Assembly (NCBI GenBank): GCA_002172915.1
Contig: NHBW01000005.1
Span: 78,466-142,465, forward strand
Reading direction: 5' to 3'
Length of the DNA: 64,000 nucleotides
DNA from: Hyphomonas sp. TMED17
Lineage (GTDB): Bacteria; Pseudomonadota; Alphaproteobacteria; Caulobacterales; Hyphomonadaceae
Shown here: positions 1 to 8,497 of the stretch, piece by piece
How positions within the stretch are numbered: position 1 is the stretch's first letter
How the letters are laid out: the number at the start of each line of letters is the position of its first letter
Program-made: the position numbers and the translations under genes
The notes under the pieces: model-generated
Database searches by the model: none
What the model saw: only the letters and a program-made list of their open reading frames with translations
What the model was told of the DNA's origin: nothing

Positions 1-352
1 TCTCTTCGATATCGAGGATTTCGTTATGCAGCCGGATTCGTTTGCCAGCCCGGACCGGTGTTAAAAAACGGACCTTATCAAACCCGTAATTCATGCCCAT
101 AATCATACCTTCAGGGACAATCAGACTATCTGCGGATAGTTTTGCCAGCATGGACAGGGTCAGAAAGCCGTGCGCGATCGTACCGCCAAATGGCGTCTGT
201 GCCGCCATTTCCTCATTGATATGAATGAATTGATGGTCCTCGGTGCAATCAGCAAATGTATTGATCCGGTCTTGTGAAAGTTCAATCCAGTTGCTCGGCT
301 CGAGCTGCTTTCCCTTGGCGTTCAGAAAATCTTGTTTTGCTATCGCTTGCAT
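1..352 (-). CDS. MaoC-family (R)-specific enoyl-CoA hydratase, C-terminus cut by the window edge
   Basis: Reading the minus strand from an ATG at 352 gives an open frame that runs off position 1, so about 117 residues are visible. They form a hot-dog fold typical of MaoC/NodN-like dehydratases: the N-terminal part has the pattern F-A-D-x-T-x-D-x-Q-x-x-H, in which the Asp and His are the usual hydration residues of this family, followed by a G-x-x-I-A-H-G segment that normally lines the active site. Family members hydrate trans-2-enoyl-CoA to (R)-3-hydroxyacyl-CoA. The exact substrate cannot be read from this fragment. No partner gene lies directly upstream, and the next gene in the same direction ends 375 bp away. 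Confidence 0.85.
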   Translation of the reverse strand, partial: MQAIAKQDFLNAKGKQLEPSNWIELSQDRINTFADCTEDHQFIHINEEMAAQTPFGGTIAHGFLTLSMLAKLSADSLIVPEGMIMGMNYGFDKVRFLTPVRAGKRIRLHNEILDIEE

Positions 353-727
353 TGAAATTTGTCCTTATCTGAAGTTGCTTCTATATTATGGCACTCATCG
401 TGTCATCTATTAAATTATTCCGGGTGCGGCGTTCGGGCAGGGCTCTGATCATCCGGTCTGATAGGCTAAGTCCCTTATCTAGTTCCTGCCGGCCGCTATT
501 GAGTTATGCCAGAACTTGGCTTTCCTGGTCCGCGGGGAATCGTTTTTGAGACGTTTGCAGTTTAAGACGATATTACCGACCTGGTTAATGACAGTCGTTA
601 AGGATGTGCAGGCATCCTAGTCGTCGGCTGCCAAGCATGAATTTGGCCGGAGTCTGTGTCGCTGATGCGCCACAGTGCTCTGATTGCTTTAAAAAGCTAT
701 GCATGCCAGCCAGTGGCTTAGGACGAA
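353..727. other. Intergenic stretch with no supported gene
   Basis: This 375-bp stretch separates the MaoC-like gene from the membrane protein gene upstream of it. It has no reading frame with a convincing start and protein-like composition. It presumably holds the promoter of the MaoC-like gene, near the AT-rich part at about 375-420. No clear terminator hairpin was seen. Confidence 0.5.
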
Positions 728-1345
728 CTATGCGGCGCGACGGCTGGAAAATATTGTGATGAGCTTTAGTCCGGCCAGAGCAAGTATTATCAGTAGCATG
801 GCAACAATGAGCCTGACCTGCACGAATGTTACGAGCGGCCGGGTTACAAAGACTTCGGTGTGCTCGAGTGCGATGAACTTGTCCTTCTGGCCTTCTACCA
901 TGCGCTCTTCCAGCACCATATTCATTAAATCCCGAAGAGAACGGTATCGAACAATGGCGACCCGGTCGATCTCGTTGCCATAGGCGCCAAGCATCAGGCC
1001 GGTGCGTTCGGACACCAGGATCGGATGGCCGCCATGCTTAAACAACAGGGGTATCACAGTTTCTGAATAGGCGCGGTCAGCGCGTTCGGCATCTGGTCCT
1101 GTTTTGAGCGTTTCCAGATTGATCGCATAGAATTCTTTGCCGTCGTCTCGGGATATCAAGTCCGCAACATTGCTGCCAAAATCATAATTTTGTTCGGCCG
1201 GACTGCCATAGGATTGCTCATAGCGGTCCAGCAATCGCGCGCCTTCTTCGGCTGTTATCGGCGTCCCATTACCGCCATACCAGACTGAAAAGCTAAGAAA
1301 GCCTAATACTAACAGGCTGATCCATCCAATTTTGAGTTTCAGCAT
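728..1345 (-). CDS. Hypothetical membrane protein with N- and C-terminal anchors
   Basis: A 205-residue protein I do not recognise. It starts at an ATG with a purine-rich stretch (AAAGGGA) about 12 nt upstream. Residues about 5-24 form a hydrophobic segment (signal anchor or signal peptide), the middle is a soluble domain of roughly 150 residues, and residues about 178-197 form a second hydrophobic helix followed by a short basic tail (SSRRAA). The likely topology is two membrane passes with a periplasmic central domain. It lies 70 bp downstream of the cyclase gene on the same strand and may be co-transcribed with it, so a link to signalling is possible but only inferred. Confidence 0.7.
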   Translation of the reverse strand: MLKLKIGWISLLVLGFLSFSVWYGGNGTPITAEEGARLLDRYEQSYGSPAEQNYDFGSNVADLISRDDGKEFYAINLETLKTGPDAERADRAYSETVIPLLFKHGGHPILVSERTGLMLGAYGNEIDRVAIVRYRSLRDLMNMVLEERMVEGQKDKFIALEHTEVFVTRPLVTFVQVRLIVAMLLIILALAGLKLITIFSSRRAA

Positions 1346-1402
1346 TTTATAATATCCCTTTAAAGGTAGCGGTTGTCTCCGCGTGCAATGTTTTGGAGTG
1401 AC

Positions 1403-1415
1403 GTCATAATATGAC
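1403..1415. promoter_or_regulatory. 13-bp palindrome between cyclase and membrane-protein genes
   Basis: GTCATAATATGAC is a perfect palindrome around a central base. It lies directly after the stop codon of the cyclase gene and about 58 bp before the start of the membrane-protein gene. It could be a binding site for a dimeric regulator or only a chance AT-rich palindrome. Confidence 0.3.
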
Positions 1416-3686
1416 CTATTTTTCGGTCATTACCCAGACCCCGTCCCAGTCGGAGCCCGGGGGTGAAGATTTCAGAATATGACATCTCTCCAGATAGGTT
1501 TTTGACAGGCCGTCGTCCGGATTGAGTTCGAGGCATTTTTCAAAGCGTCCGATCGCGCTTTGCCAGTCCATGCTCCGATAGGCTTCGATGCCGGCGGTAA
1601 AATAGTTCACGACGTCGATCAGGTTTGGAAAGCTTTCTGCCGAATGATAATCGAGCATTTCATAGATTTTAACTGGCTCGGTTTTGCCTTTTACGATGAC
1701 CAGATCGACGTCTCGGATTTTGTAGGTTCCGCGAAGTTTCGACACCGTCGACTCACTAACGAGAATGCGGGCTGAATAGGCCTTACAGGCGCTTTCAAGC
1801 CGCGCAGCTAAATTTACACCGTCGCCAATGACAGTGTAGTCCATTCGTTTTGGTGAACCGATATTGCCGGAAACAACTGTGCCAGTATTCAGGCCAACGC
1901 CCATGTCGACGGTTTTGAGGCCGTTGGCTTGACGGATCTGGTTCCACTCCCAGAGGTTTTTGATCATTCCAATAGCGGCGCGGGCGGCGCGATCTGGGTC
2001 GTCATCATTCGCGATTGGTAGGCCGAAACACGCCATGATGGCATCGCCGATAAATTTATCCAGCATGCCGCCTTCATGCGAAATGCTGTCGACCATCATG
2101 GTGAAGTATTCATTGAGGAATTTAACCGTGCCCTGGGCGCCGTATTCTTCGGTAATCGTCGTGAAGCCGCGGACATCGGTAAACATCACCGTGGCTTCGA
2201 CACTGACCCCGCCGAGTAGCTCTAGCGCGTCACCATCGAGCATCTGGGCTGCGATTGTCGGATCCATATATCGCGACATAGTCGATTTCATGCGCTTTTC
2301 GCTGCTGATGTCCTCGACCATCAGCATTGATCCGAGCTCTTTGTCGCCATCAGATGCGACCAGTGGCATAATCGTCAGATTGACGGATTTTGTGACACCG
2401 GACAGCGTCAGATTGGTATCACTCGTGTGATCATTTAGCTGGTTTTCTTTAACGTTTTCAATGCAATCGGCGACCCAGAGACTATCGTCGCCAAGCAGGT
2501 CTTTAAAAGCCGTTCCGAGCAAATCTTGTTCGCGGGCATCCCAGATCCGGGCACCGGCGGCATTGCAGGTCACAATCGTGCCACCGGGGTTGAGCGTGAT
2601 CACGCCATTGGACATGCTTTCCAGAATGCTCTCATTGTAATTCTTCATGCGCTGAACATCGTCGAACAGCTTGGAGTTTTCGAGGGCGATCGCAATTTGC
2701 GCCGTAAAGGCTTTCAGTCGTTGCTCGTCCTCTTCATTAAAGGCCATGCCTTTTTTGTTCAGAACTTGCGTCACGCCGATAACTTTGCCGTCCTTGTTTA
2801 TGATCGGAACGCATAAAATTGATCGTGTGAAGAAGCCGGTTTGACGGTCGAATGCCGGATTAAACCGAAGGTCAGCATAAGCATGCGGAATGTTCATTGT
2901 TTCGGCTGACGTGAATACGGCGCCGGCAATGCCGACATGCGACGGAAACCTGATTTCGGTTATCTCCGGCCCGGCCGCGACTCTGGAAAACAGCGTGTTT
3001 GTTGGCTGGTCGTACAGGAAGATTGTCGCGCGTTCGGCATTGAGCATCTGGGTTGTTTCGGCAACGACGCGCTGTAGCAATAAGGAGAGATCGACTTCGG
3101 CATTGATATCGGAAACCACTTCAAGAAATGACATTTCCTTGGTCTGGATGCGCTTTATCCGCTCATTGTCTTCTTTGTTGCGTAACGAGATCGATGCCTG
3201 TTGGGCCATTGCGCCGAGCAGGTCGAGGTCGCGATCAGTGAAAGTTGCGTCGATTTTGTTTAAACTCTGCATGACCCCGATGGTTTCGCCCGCCATGGTT
3301 TTCACCGGCACACAAATGATCCCTCGTGTCTTGTATCCGGTATATTCGTCAACGCTGCGATTGAAGCGTTCATCCTCGTAGGGATTGTCAATTCGAAGGG
3401 CTTGGCCGGTTTGATAAACATGGCCGGCTATACCTGAATCATTCATGATCCTGATTTCCCGCATCAGATCGCCCTGTGCCACCCGGGAATAAAGTTCGCC
3501 AGTGCTAGCGTCATTCAGGAATAATGATCCGCGTTCGCAGTTCAGAACGCGAGAGGTGATGGCGATAAGCTCTTTAAGGACTTCGTCGAGACTGTCTTTG
3601 AGGGCACATTGTCGTGACACTTCCAGAAGGATATTCGCCTTTGCAAGATCCAGTTCTGTAGTCGTCGTCATTTGGCGTTCAGTCAC
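1416..3686 (-). CDS. Class III adenylate cyclase with GAF-GAF-PAS sensor domains
   Basis: I place the start at GTG 3686 (756 residues) because a GAGGAAAA ribosome binding site lies just upstream. Longer frames would run through the upstream coiled-coil gene, and the ATG at 3671 lacks a binding site. Order of domains: two GAF domains (about 25-175 and 195-345), a PAS-like domain (about 360-475) and a class III cyclase domain (about 490-680). Asp504 and Asp548 are the two metal-binding aspartates, 44 residues apart as in known cyclases. The Lys in LDKFIGD and the Asp in MDYTVIGD are the ATP-selecting pair, and the N and R of GDGVNLAARLE are the transition-state residues, so ATP to cAMP is expected. 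A short TPR-like tail follows. No membrane segment is present, so this should be a cytosolic sensor cyclase; its ligands are unknown. Confidence 0.92.
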   Translation of the reverse strand: MTERQMTTTTELDLAKANILLEVSRQCALKDSLDEVLKELIAITSRVLNCERGSLFLNDASTGELYSRVAQGDLMREIRIMNDSGIAGHVYQTGQALRIDNPYEDERFNRSVDEYTGYKTRGIICVPVKTMAGETIGVMQSLNKIDATFTDRDLDLLGAMAQQASISLRNKEDNERIKRIQTKEMSFLEVVSDINAEVDLSLLLQRVVAETTQMLNAERATIFLYDQPTNTLFSRVAAGPEITEIRFPSHVGIAGAVFTSAETMNIPHAYADLRFNPAFDRQTGFFTRSILCVPIINKDGKVIGVTQVLNKKGMAFNEEDEQRLKAFTAQIAIALENSKLFDDVQRMKNYNESILESMSNGVITLNPGGTIVTCNAAGARIWDAREQDLLGTAFKDLLGDDSLWVADCIENVKENQLNDHTSDTNLTLSGVTKSVNLTIMPLVASDGDKELGSMLMVEDISSEKRMKSTMSRYMDPTIAAQMLDGDALELLGGVSVEATVMFTDVRGFTTITEEYGAQGTVKFLNEYFTMMVDSISHEGGMLDKFIGDAIMACFGLPIANDDDPDRAARAAIGMIKNLWEWNQIRQANGLKTVDMGVGLNTGTVVSGNIGSPKRMDYTVIGDGVNLAARLESACKAYSARILVSESTVSKLRGTYKIRDVDLVIVKGKTEPVKIYEMLDYHSAESFPNLIDVVNYFTAGIEAYRSMDWQSAIGRFEKCLELNPDDGLSKTYLERCHILKSSPPGSDWDGVWVMTEK

Positions 3687-4074
3687 TGGCTTTTCCTCTA
3701 TTGCCGTCCTGCGCGGATGTGGAGGCTTCGGCTGCCGTCTCGAGCGCAACGCGCAATGATTTGATCGTTGCTTCGAGTTGTTTGAGCTCGTTTGATTTCG
3801 CGGCTTCGCGTTTTTGTGCCAAGGCATTGGCGTCGGCTGCTTGGTTTTCCATTTCGACGCGCATTCGGACAATCGCTGATTTCAGTTCATTGTTCTCGAT
3901 CGCTGCTTCCGCCCGTGCCGCCTGAACGCGTGCGACCGCGTCAGCTTCTTTTTTCTCGAGTTCTTCCCGCAATGACGTAATCGTGTCGTGCAGCTGCAGG
4001 GTGACGGCCCGTAGCTCGGAGATATCCTCTATGGGGGGGTGGTCGCCGGCGTGATGCTGCGGTGTCTTTGTCAT
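3679..4074 (-). CDS. Small coiled-coil protein translated just ahead of the adenylate cyclase
   Basis: A 131-residue acidic, Ala/Glu/Lys-rich protein, from ATG 4074 with a weak GGA upstream; a TTG ten codons earlier is the alternative. After a His-rich N-terminus (residues about 5-15), residues about 20-115 have heptad-like spacing of Leu, Val and Ile with abundant charged residues, which indicates a long coiled coil, probably dimeric. Its stop codon overlaps the cyclase GTG by 8 nt, so the two are almost certainly translationally coupled. I do not recognise a family. A role as partner or oligomerisation partner of the cyclase is inferred from coupling only. Confidence 0.7.
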   Translation of the reverse strand: MTKTPQHHAGDHPPIEDISELRAVTLQLHDTITSLREELEKKEADAVARVQAARAEAAIENNELKSAIVRMRVEMENQAADANALAQKREAAKSNELKQLEATIKSLRVALETAAEASTSAQDGNRGKASD

Positions 4075-4238
4075 TGTTTCCGTCTCGATTGCGGGAGCCA
4101 GCAAAGGGCTCGATTTAAACCTCTATTGTTGTGGCAGTTGAGACTGTCTGCGCCGCATAACCACCCTGTTTTTTGCGATGATGATCGAGTTATCCGATGC
4201 CGAAATAATTATTTTGCAGGGCTTTGTCGGCATATTGT

Positions 4239-4275
4239 AGAAAATGAGGTCGCCGGTACGAATGCACCGGCGACC
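4239..4275 (-). terminator. Rho-independent terminator of gdhA
   Basis: A perfect 10-bp stem (GGTCGCCGGT at 4248-4257 with ACCGGCGACC at 4266-4275) and an 8-nt loop begins 7 bp after the gdhA stop. Read on the minus strand it is followed by the U-rich stretch CTCATTTTC. Confidence 0.8.
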
Positions 4276-4281
4276 ACGCCT

Positions 4282-5637
4282 TTACATTACGCCATAAGCG
4301 AGCATTGCGTCGGCGACTTTCTTGAAGCCGGCAATATTTGCGCCTTTGACATAGTCGACATATCCGCCTTCACTGTTGCCATATTCAACACATTGCTCGT
4401 GAATGCCTAGCATAATGTCTGTCAGTGACTGGCCCAGCCGTTCGTCAGACCATGCCAGCCGTTCCGAATTCTGGCTCATTTCAAGCCCGGAGACGGCTAC
4501 ACCGCCTGCATTGGCGGCCTTGCCCGGAGCGTACATGATTTTCGCATCGTGAAACACTTTAACGCCCTCCAGCGTAGTTGGCATATTGGCCCCTTCGGCG
4601 ACCGCACTAATGCCGTTTTTAACCAGCATACGAGCATCGTCGCCATTGAGCTCGTTTTGTGTCGCGCATGGCAGTGCAAAATCTGCTGAAACTTCCCAAG
4701 GCCGCTTTCCTGCATGGAAGGAAGCACCGCTAAACTCTTCAACATATTCATTGATGCGTCCGCGCTTAACTGTTTTCAGGTGTTTCACCCAGTCAATTTT
4801 TTCCTGGCTGATGCCGTCCGGATCGTGAATATAGCCGCTAGAATCCGAGAAAGTCAGAACCTTTCCACCGAGCTGAACGATTTTTTCAGCCGCATGTGTC
4901 GCAACATTGCCAGAGCCGGAAATAATCGCGGTCTTTCCTTCCATACTCAGACCTTTGTGCGTAAGCATATTGTTCAAGAAGTAAACTGCACCATAACCGG
5001 TCGCCTCCGGACGCATTTTGGAACCGCCATACTCCATGCCTTTACCGGTCAGGACGCCTTCCCAGCGATTGGTGATGCGCTTGTATTGTCCGAACATATA
5101 GCCGATTTCACGGCCGCCGACGCCAATGTCACCGGCTGGAACATCTGTATCTGGGCCAATATGGCGGTAGAGTTCGGTCATGAATGACTGACAAAAACGC
5201 TGAACTTCCGCGTCGGATTTGCCGCGAGGGTTAAAGTTCGAGCCGCCTTTGCCGCCGCCCATTGGCAGCCCGGTCAGTGAGTTTTTGAAAGTCTGCTCAA
5301 ACGCCAGGAATTTCAACACTGACTCGGTCACAGAAGGGTGAAAACGGATGCCGCCTTTATAAGGTCCGATGGCATTATTATTCTGAACCCGCCAGCCACG
5401 TTGCACCCGGATATTGTGATTATCGTCTTCCCAGCAAACACGGAATGATACAACTCGGTCGGGCTCTGCTATCCGCCGCAAGATTTGTGCGGCGTGGTAC
5501 TGCTCTTTGTCATCTATGAATTCATAGATGTCCTGCGCCACTTCTCTTACCGCTTGAATGAACTCGGTTTGTCCGGGGTTTCGTTTTTCAACGCCCGCCA
5601 TAAATGTTTCTAAATCTACGTGATCGGATACTGCCAT
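4282..5637 (-). CDS. gdhA: NADP-type glutamate dehydrogenase
   Basis: A 451-residue protein of normal length for the hexameric bacterial enzyme, which forms glutamate from 2-oxoglutarate and ammonium with NADPH. The N-terminal Glu/Leu/Phe/Val dehydrogenase fold contains the glutamate-binding GGIRFHP segment, the catalytic lysine region PMGGGKGG and the catalytic aspartate in DVPAGDIGVGGREIGYM. The Rossmann domain follows, with SGSGNVA at about residue 240. The PMGGGKGG/GVGGREIG arrangement is that of the NADP-dependent biosynthetic form. The start ATG has a G-rich site (AGGGGG) 9 nt upstream. It stands alone with its own terminator and diverges from the acyl-CoA dehydrogenase cluster. Confidence 0.96.
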   Translation of the reverse strand: MAVSDHVDLETFMAGVEKRNPGQTEFIQAVREVAQDIYEFIDDKEQYHAAQILRRIAEPDRVVSFRVCWEDDNHNIRVQRGWRVQNNNAIGPYKGGIRFHPSVTESVLKFLAFEQTFKNSLTGLPMGGGKGGSNFNPRGKSDAEVQRFCQSFMTELYRHIGPDTDVPAGDIGVGGREIGYMFGQYKRITNRWEGVLTGKGMEYGGSKMRPEATGYGAVYFLNNMLTHKGLSMEGKTAIISGSGNVATHAAEKIVQLGGKVLTFSDSSGYIHDPDGISQEKIDWVKHLKTVKRGRINEYVEEFSGASFHAGKRPWEVSADFALPCATQNELNGDDARMLVKNGISAVAEGANMPTTLEGVKVFHDAKIMYAPGKAANAGGVAVSGLEMSQNSERLAWSDERLGQSLTDIMLGIHEQCVEYGNSEGGYVDYVKGANIAGFKKVADAMLAYGVM

Positions 5638-6127
5638 AGGTATGCCCCCTGTTAAGTTTGTCCTTGGAAAATAGCCGCTCGGCGCCGTCCCCGACTGTTA
5701 ATGTCCACGCTCCGGATCGATCTGATCGAACTAATCTCCTCCACTTTTTCTAAACATATATAAGTCTTTGAACAGCCTAAAATAGTTCACTATTGCTGGC
5801 GGCGCCTTGTCTTGTCTCTCGAATTACCGGTTTCAGCATCGCGTTGGTGCACCGGTTTAGCCAGATTTTTGCGCTTGGTCGTTCGCAAGCTATTGCCTGT
5901 CTTGGGCGGCTTTTTATCACGAGCCGGATAACCCAACGTCAGTCCGGTTTGTCTCGGCAGGATTTGCGAGTGCGGGGTGAAGTCGCCGGTTGGTTTTATC
6001 TGTGCTAATAGTGTTGCTGGAGCCCGTCTTATCACAGCTCGGGCAATCACTCGATCCGATTTTGCAAAATAGTATTATGCTTACGGAGCGGCAATCTGGT
6101 ATCCCGGTTCTAAAAAGGGAGGTCAGA
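5638..6127. other. Divergent intergenic region between gdhA and the acyl-CoA dehydrogenase cluster
   Basis: This 490-bp stretch must hold the promoters of gdhA (leftward) and of the dehydrogenase cluster (rightward). An AT-rich part at about 5745-5790 is the most promoter-like segment. Open frames on both strands at about 5790-6050 have basic, low-information translations and no good ribosome binding site, so I do not call a gene. Confidence 0.5.
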
Positions 6128-7324
6128 ATGGATCTGAGGTTAAGCGAGGAATATGAAATTTTCCGTAGGGATGTCGCTTCATTTCTGGATGCAAATCAAG
6201 ATTATGCGCCGACGCCTGATGATAGAGGGCTGAAACACCCCAAGCGTATCGCCTGGCAAAAAAAGCTAATCGAAAACGGACTCGCAGCCCGAACCATTCC
6301 GGCCGAATATGGCGGCTATGGCGCCGAGCCGGATATTCTTAAATCACGGATCATTGCGGAAGAGTTCGCGCGAACCGGTTTGCCAAAGGGCAGCGCCAAT
6401 CAGGGCGTTTCAATGCTTGTACCGACACTTTTGGAGCTCGGCACGGAGGCGCAAAAACAAGCCTATATCAAACCGACTCTGCATGGCGAAATGATTTGGT
6501 GCCAAGGTTATTCCGAGCCCGGCGCAGGTTCGGACCTGGCAAGCCTGTCGACCCGTGCCCACATTGATGGTGATGATTATGTTATCAATGGGCAGAAGAT
6601 TTGGACGTCAACGGCGAAACAGGCAGATATGATTTTTTGCCTCGTCCGAACCGAGCCGGACGCTAAGAAGCATCATGGCATTTCATATTTGATCTTTTCA
6701 ATGGACACGCCGGGTATCGAAGTTCGTCCGCTCGTCGACATGACGATGATGGCTAATTTCAATGAAGTTTTCTTTACCGATGTTCGCGTCCCCAAGTCGC
6801 AAATTGTCGGCAAGGCTGGTGCAGGCTGGCAAGTGGCCAATGCAACTTTGACCCATGAGCGTGGCATGCTCGGGGATCCGAATGCCGCAAAAGCCAGACT
6901 ATTGGCGATCGCCACATTAATGCAGACTGAGACCATAAATGGCGAGCGGTTGATCGATAATCCGGGGTTTCGTGACCGTTTAGTGGCTTTGCAGGCGCAG
7001 GTTTATGCGATGCAGGCGAATGGGCTGCGGGTTATGACGAGCAAGATTCAGGGCGAGTCGGCCGGCATGGCGGGCTTGATCGTGAAATTACTGGGCTGCG
7101 AGCTGAACCATGAGCTGGCGCGGCTGGCTATTGATGCGATGGGCGAGTTCGGGCTTCTTTATGGTCAGAACACTCCTTATTTACGCGATTTTGGTCTTTG
7201 GCAGCAACGATACATGTACGACCTTGGTTTAATTATCGGCGGTGGCACAGCGCAAATACAGAAGAATATCATTGCCGAGCGCGGGCTTGGCATGCCGCGC
7301 GAACCTAAACCGGCCGCAGTGTAG
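6128..7324 (+). CDS. Acyl-CoA dehydrogenase, probable large subunit of a heteromeric pair
   Basis: A 398-residue FAD-dependent acyl-CoA dehydrogenase. The start at ATG 6128 is set by GGGAGG 5 nt upstream; longer frames lack such a site. N-terminal helical domain (about 1-120), beta domain with YSEPGAGSDLA (substrate/FAD-binding signature) and GQKIWTS, and C-terminal helical domain ending in GGGTAQIQKNIIAERGLG. The glutamate common in MCAD-type enzymes before G-T is replaced by Gly, and a glutamate occurs instead in LTHERGML, the position used by isovaleryl- and long-chain-type enzymes, so that Glu is the likely base. It is followed after 11 bp by a shorter homologue, an arrangement seen for heterotetrameric dehydrogenases that act on bulky or branched acyl-CoAs. 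The substrate is unknown. Confidence 0.9.
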   Translation: MDLRLSEEYEIFRRDVASFLDANQDYAPTPDDRGLKHPKRIAWQKKLIENGLAARTIPAEYGGYGAEPDILKSRIIAEEFARTGLPKGSANQGVSMLVPTLLELGTEAQKQAYIKPTLHGEMIWCQGYSEPGAGSDLASLSTRAHIDGDDYVINGQKIWTSTAKQADMIFCLVRTEPDAKKHHGISYLIFSMDTPGIEVRPLVDMTMMANFNEVFFTDVRVPKSQIVGKAGAGWQVANATLTHERGMLGDPNAAKARLLAIATLMQTETINGERLIDNPGFRDRLVALQAQVYAMQANGLRVMTSKIQGESAGMAGLIVKLLGCELNHELARLAIDAMGEFGLLYGQNTPYLRDFGLWQQRYMYDLGLIIGGGTAQIQKNIIAERGLGMPREPKPAAV

Positions 7325-7335
7325 GAGGAGGTCAT

Positions 7336-8421
7336 ATGGAATTTGCTCTGTCTGATGATCAGAAAATGTTTCAGTCTTCCATTCAGGCCTATCTGGCGGA
7401 TAGTGCTCCGCTCGACCTGATTAGAACCGCGGCCGATGGCAGTCATGATACTGCCGCAGCACTCAAGGCCGGTCTTCTCGACTTGGGCCTTGCTCATATT
7501 CTAGTGCCGAAATCGCATGGTGGCTTAGGGCTGGGTCTGCTTGACAGTGTTCTGGCGCAGGAAGCGCTCGGTGGCGTGGTCGCGCCGTACGATTTCACGG
7601 CGCTGGCGCTGGCCATTACGGGTTTGCGGCTTGCGGGAACAGAACAACAAAAAACTGAATGGTTTTTCGGGCTTACTACCGGTGACGTCGAATTCGGCGT
7701 GGCCTTGACCGAACATGTTGGCGTCCGGGAGAATGCAGGCGTGATGGCATCTTCAGACGGCCTGAACGGTAAGTCTCTATTTGTTTTGAATGCGGCGGCT
7801 GCAACCCATTTTATGGTTTGTGATCGCGCGGGTGGTTTGCACATTGTCGAACGAGATGCGGCCGGTCTAGACGTCAACACGCTTGATACAATCGACAGGA
7901 CCCGTAATTTTGGCGAACTTGTTTTCGACAATACCCCCTCTATTCCGCTTGGGCCGGAGGGTAAATCCGGTGATGCAGCGGACCGGATGGTTAGCGTTGG
8001 TCGGTTGTTACTGGCTGCCGATACACTTGGGGCCAGCCAGTCCATGCTGGATAAGGCGGTGGCCTATGCCGGAGAGCGTAAGCAGTTCAATCGCGTTATC
8101 GGCAGCTTCCAGTCTGTGAAGCATTTATGCGCAGACATGGCGGCGCAGATTGAGCCTGCTAGATCTCTCGTCTGGCATGCCGCCTATTTACTTGATGAAC
8201 AGTCTGATGAGGCTAGTTTGCTAATATGTCTTGCGAAGTCTCATCTTGCGGAAACCGGAACACATATCGCGCGGACGGCAACGGAAGTGCACGGCGGCAT
8301 GGGCTTCACCGATCTTCTCGGCCTGCATTACTGGTTCAAACGGATTGGCGCAAACCGGCAATTATTGGGCAGCCCTGAAGCGGTGCGATCCGAAGCCGCA
8401 CGGTTGCAGGGTTGGGTATGA
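7336..8421 (+). CDS. Acyl-CoA dehydrogenase-like protein, probable small subunit
   Basis: A 361-residue acyl-CoA dehydrogenase family protein with AGGAGG 6-7 nt before its ATG. N-terminal helical domain to about residue 115, a poorly conserved beta domain lacking the usual T-E-P-x-x-G-S-D motif (TEHVGVREN instead), and a C-terminal helical domain with the conserved RKQFNRVIGSFQSVKHLCADM segment and EVHGGMGFT. The weak active-site motifs fit the non-catalytic or half-catalytic subunit of a two-gene dehydrogenase. It follows the preceding dehydrogenase after 11 bp and is surely co-transcribed with it. A heterotetramer of the two is inferred from known paired FadE-type enzymes. Confidence 0.87.
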   Translation: MEFALSDDQKMFQSSIQAYLADSAPLDLIRTAADGSHDTAAALKAGLLDLGLAHILVPKSHGGLGLGLLDSVLAQEALGGVVAPYDFTALALAITGLRLAGTEQQKTEWFFGLTTGDVEFGVALTEHVGVRENAGVMASSDGLNGKSLFVLNAAAATHFMVCDRAGGLHIVERDAAGLDVNTLDTIDRTRNFGELVFDNTPSIPLGPEGKSGDAADRMVSVGRLLLAADTLGASQSMLDKAVAYAGERKQFNRVIGSFQSVKHLCADMAAQIEPARSLVWHAAYLLDEQSDEASLLICLAKSHLAETGTHIARTATEVHGGMGFTDLLGLHYWFKRIGANRQLLGSPEAVRSEAARLQGWV

Positions 8422-8497
8422 CGGAAATCGTGTTTAGAGTAATCTAGGACAAAATATACGAAATCAGAATTGAGAATATAAGCGAGGAAGTAAGTTA

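Noticed and set aside
1416..3872. Longer 818-codon frame for the adenylate cyclase
   Set aside because: The extra N-terminal residues are Pro/Lys/Arg-rich, overlap the coiled-coil gene and lack a ribosome binding site; GTG 3686 has a clear one.
5790..6050. 86-codon minus-strand frame between gdhA and the dehydrogenase cluster
   Set aside because: Strongly basic, no domain pattern and no ribosome binding site; overlaps another open frame on the opposite strand.
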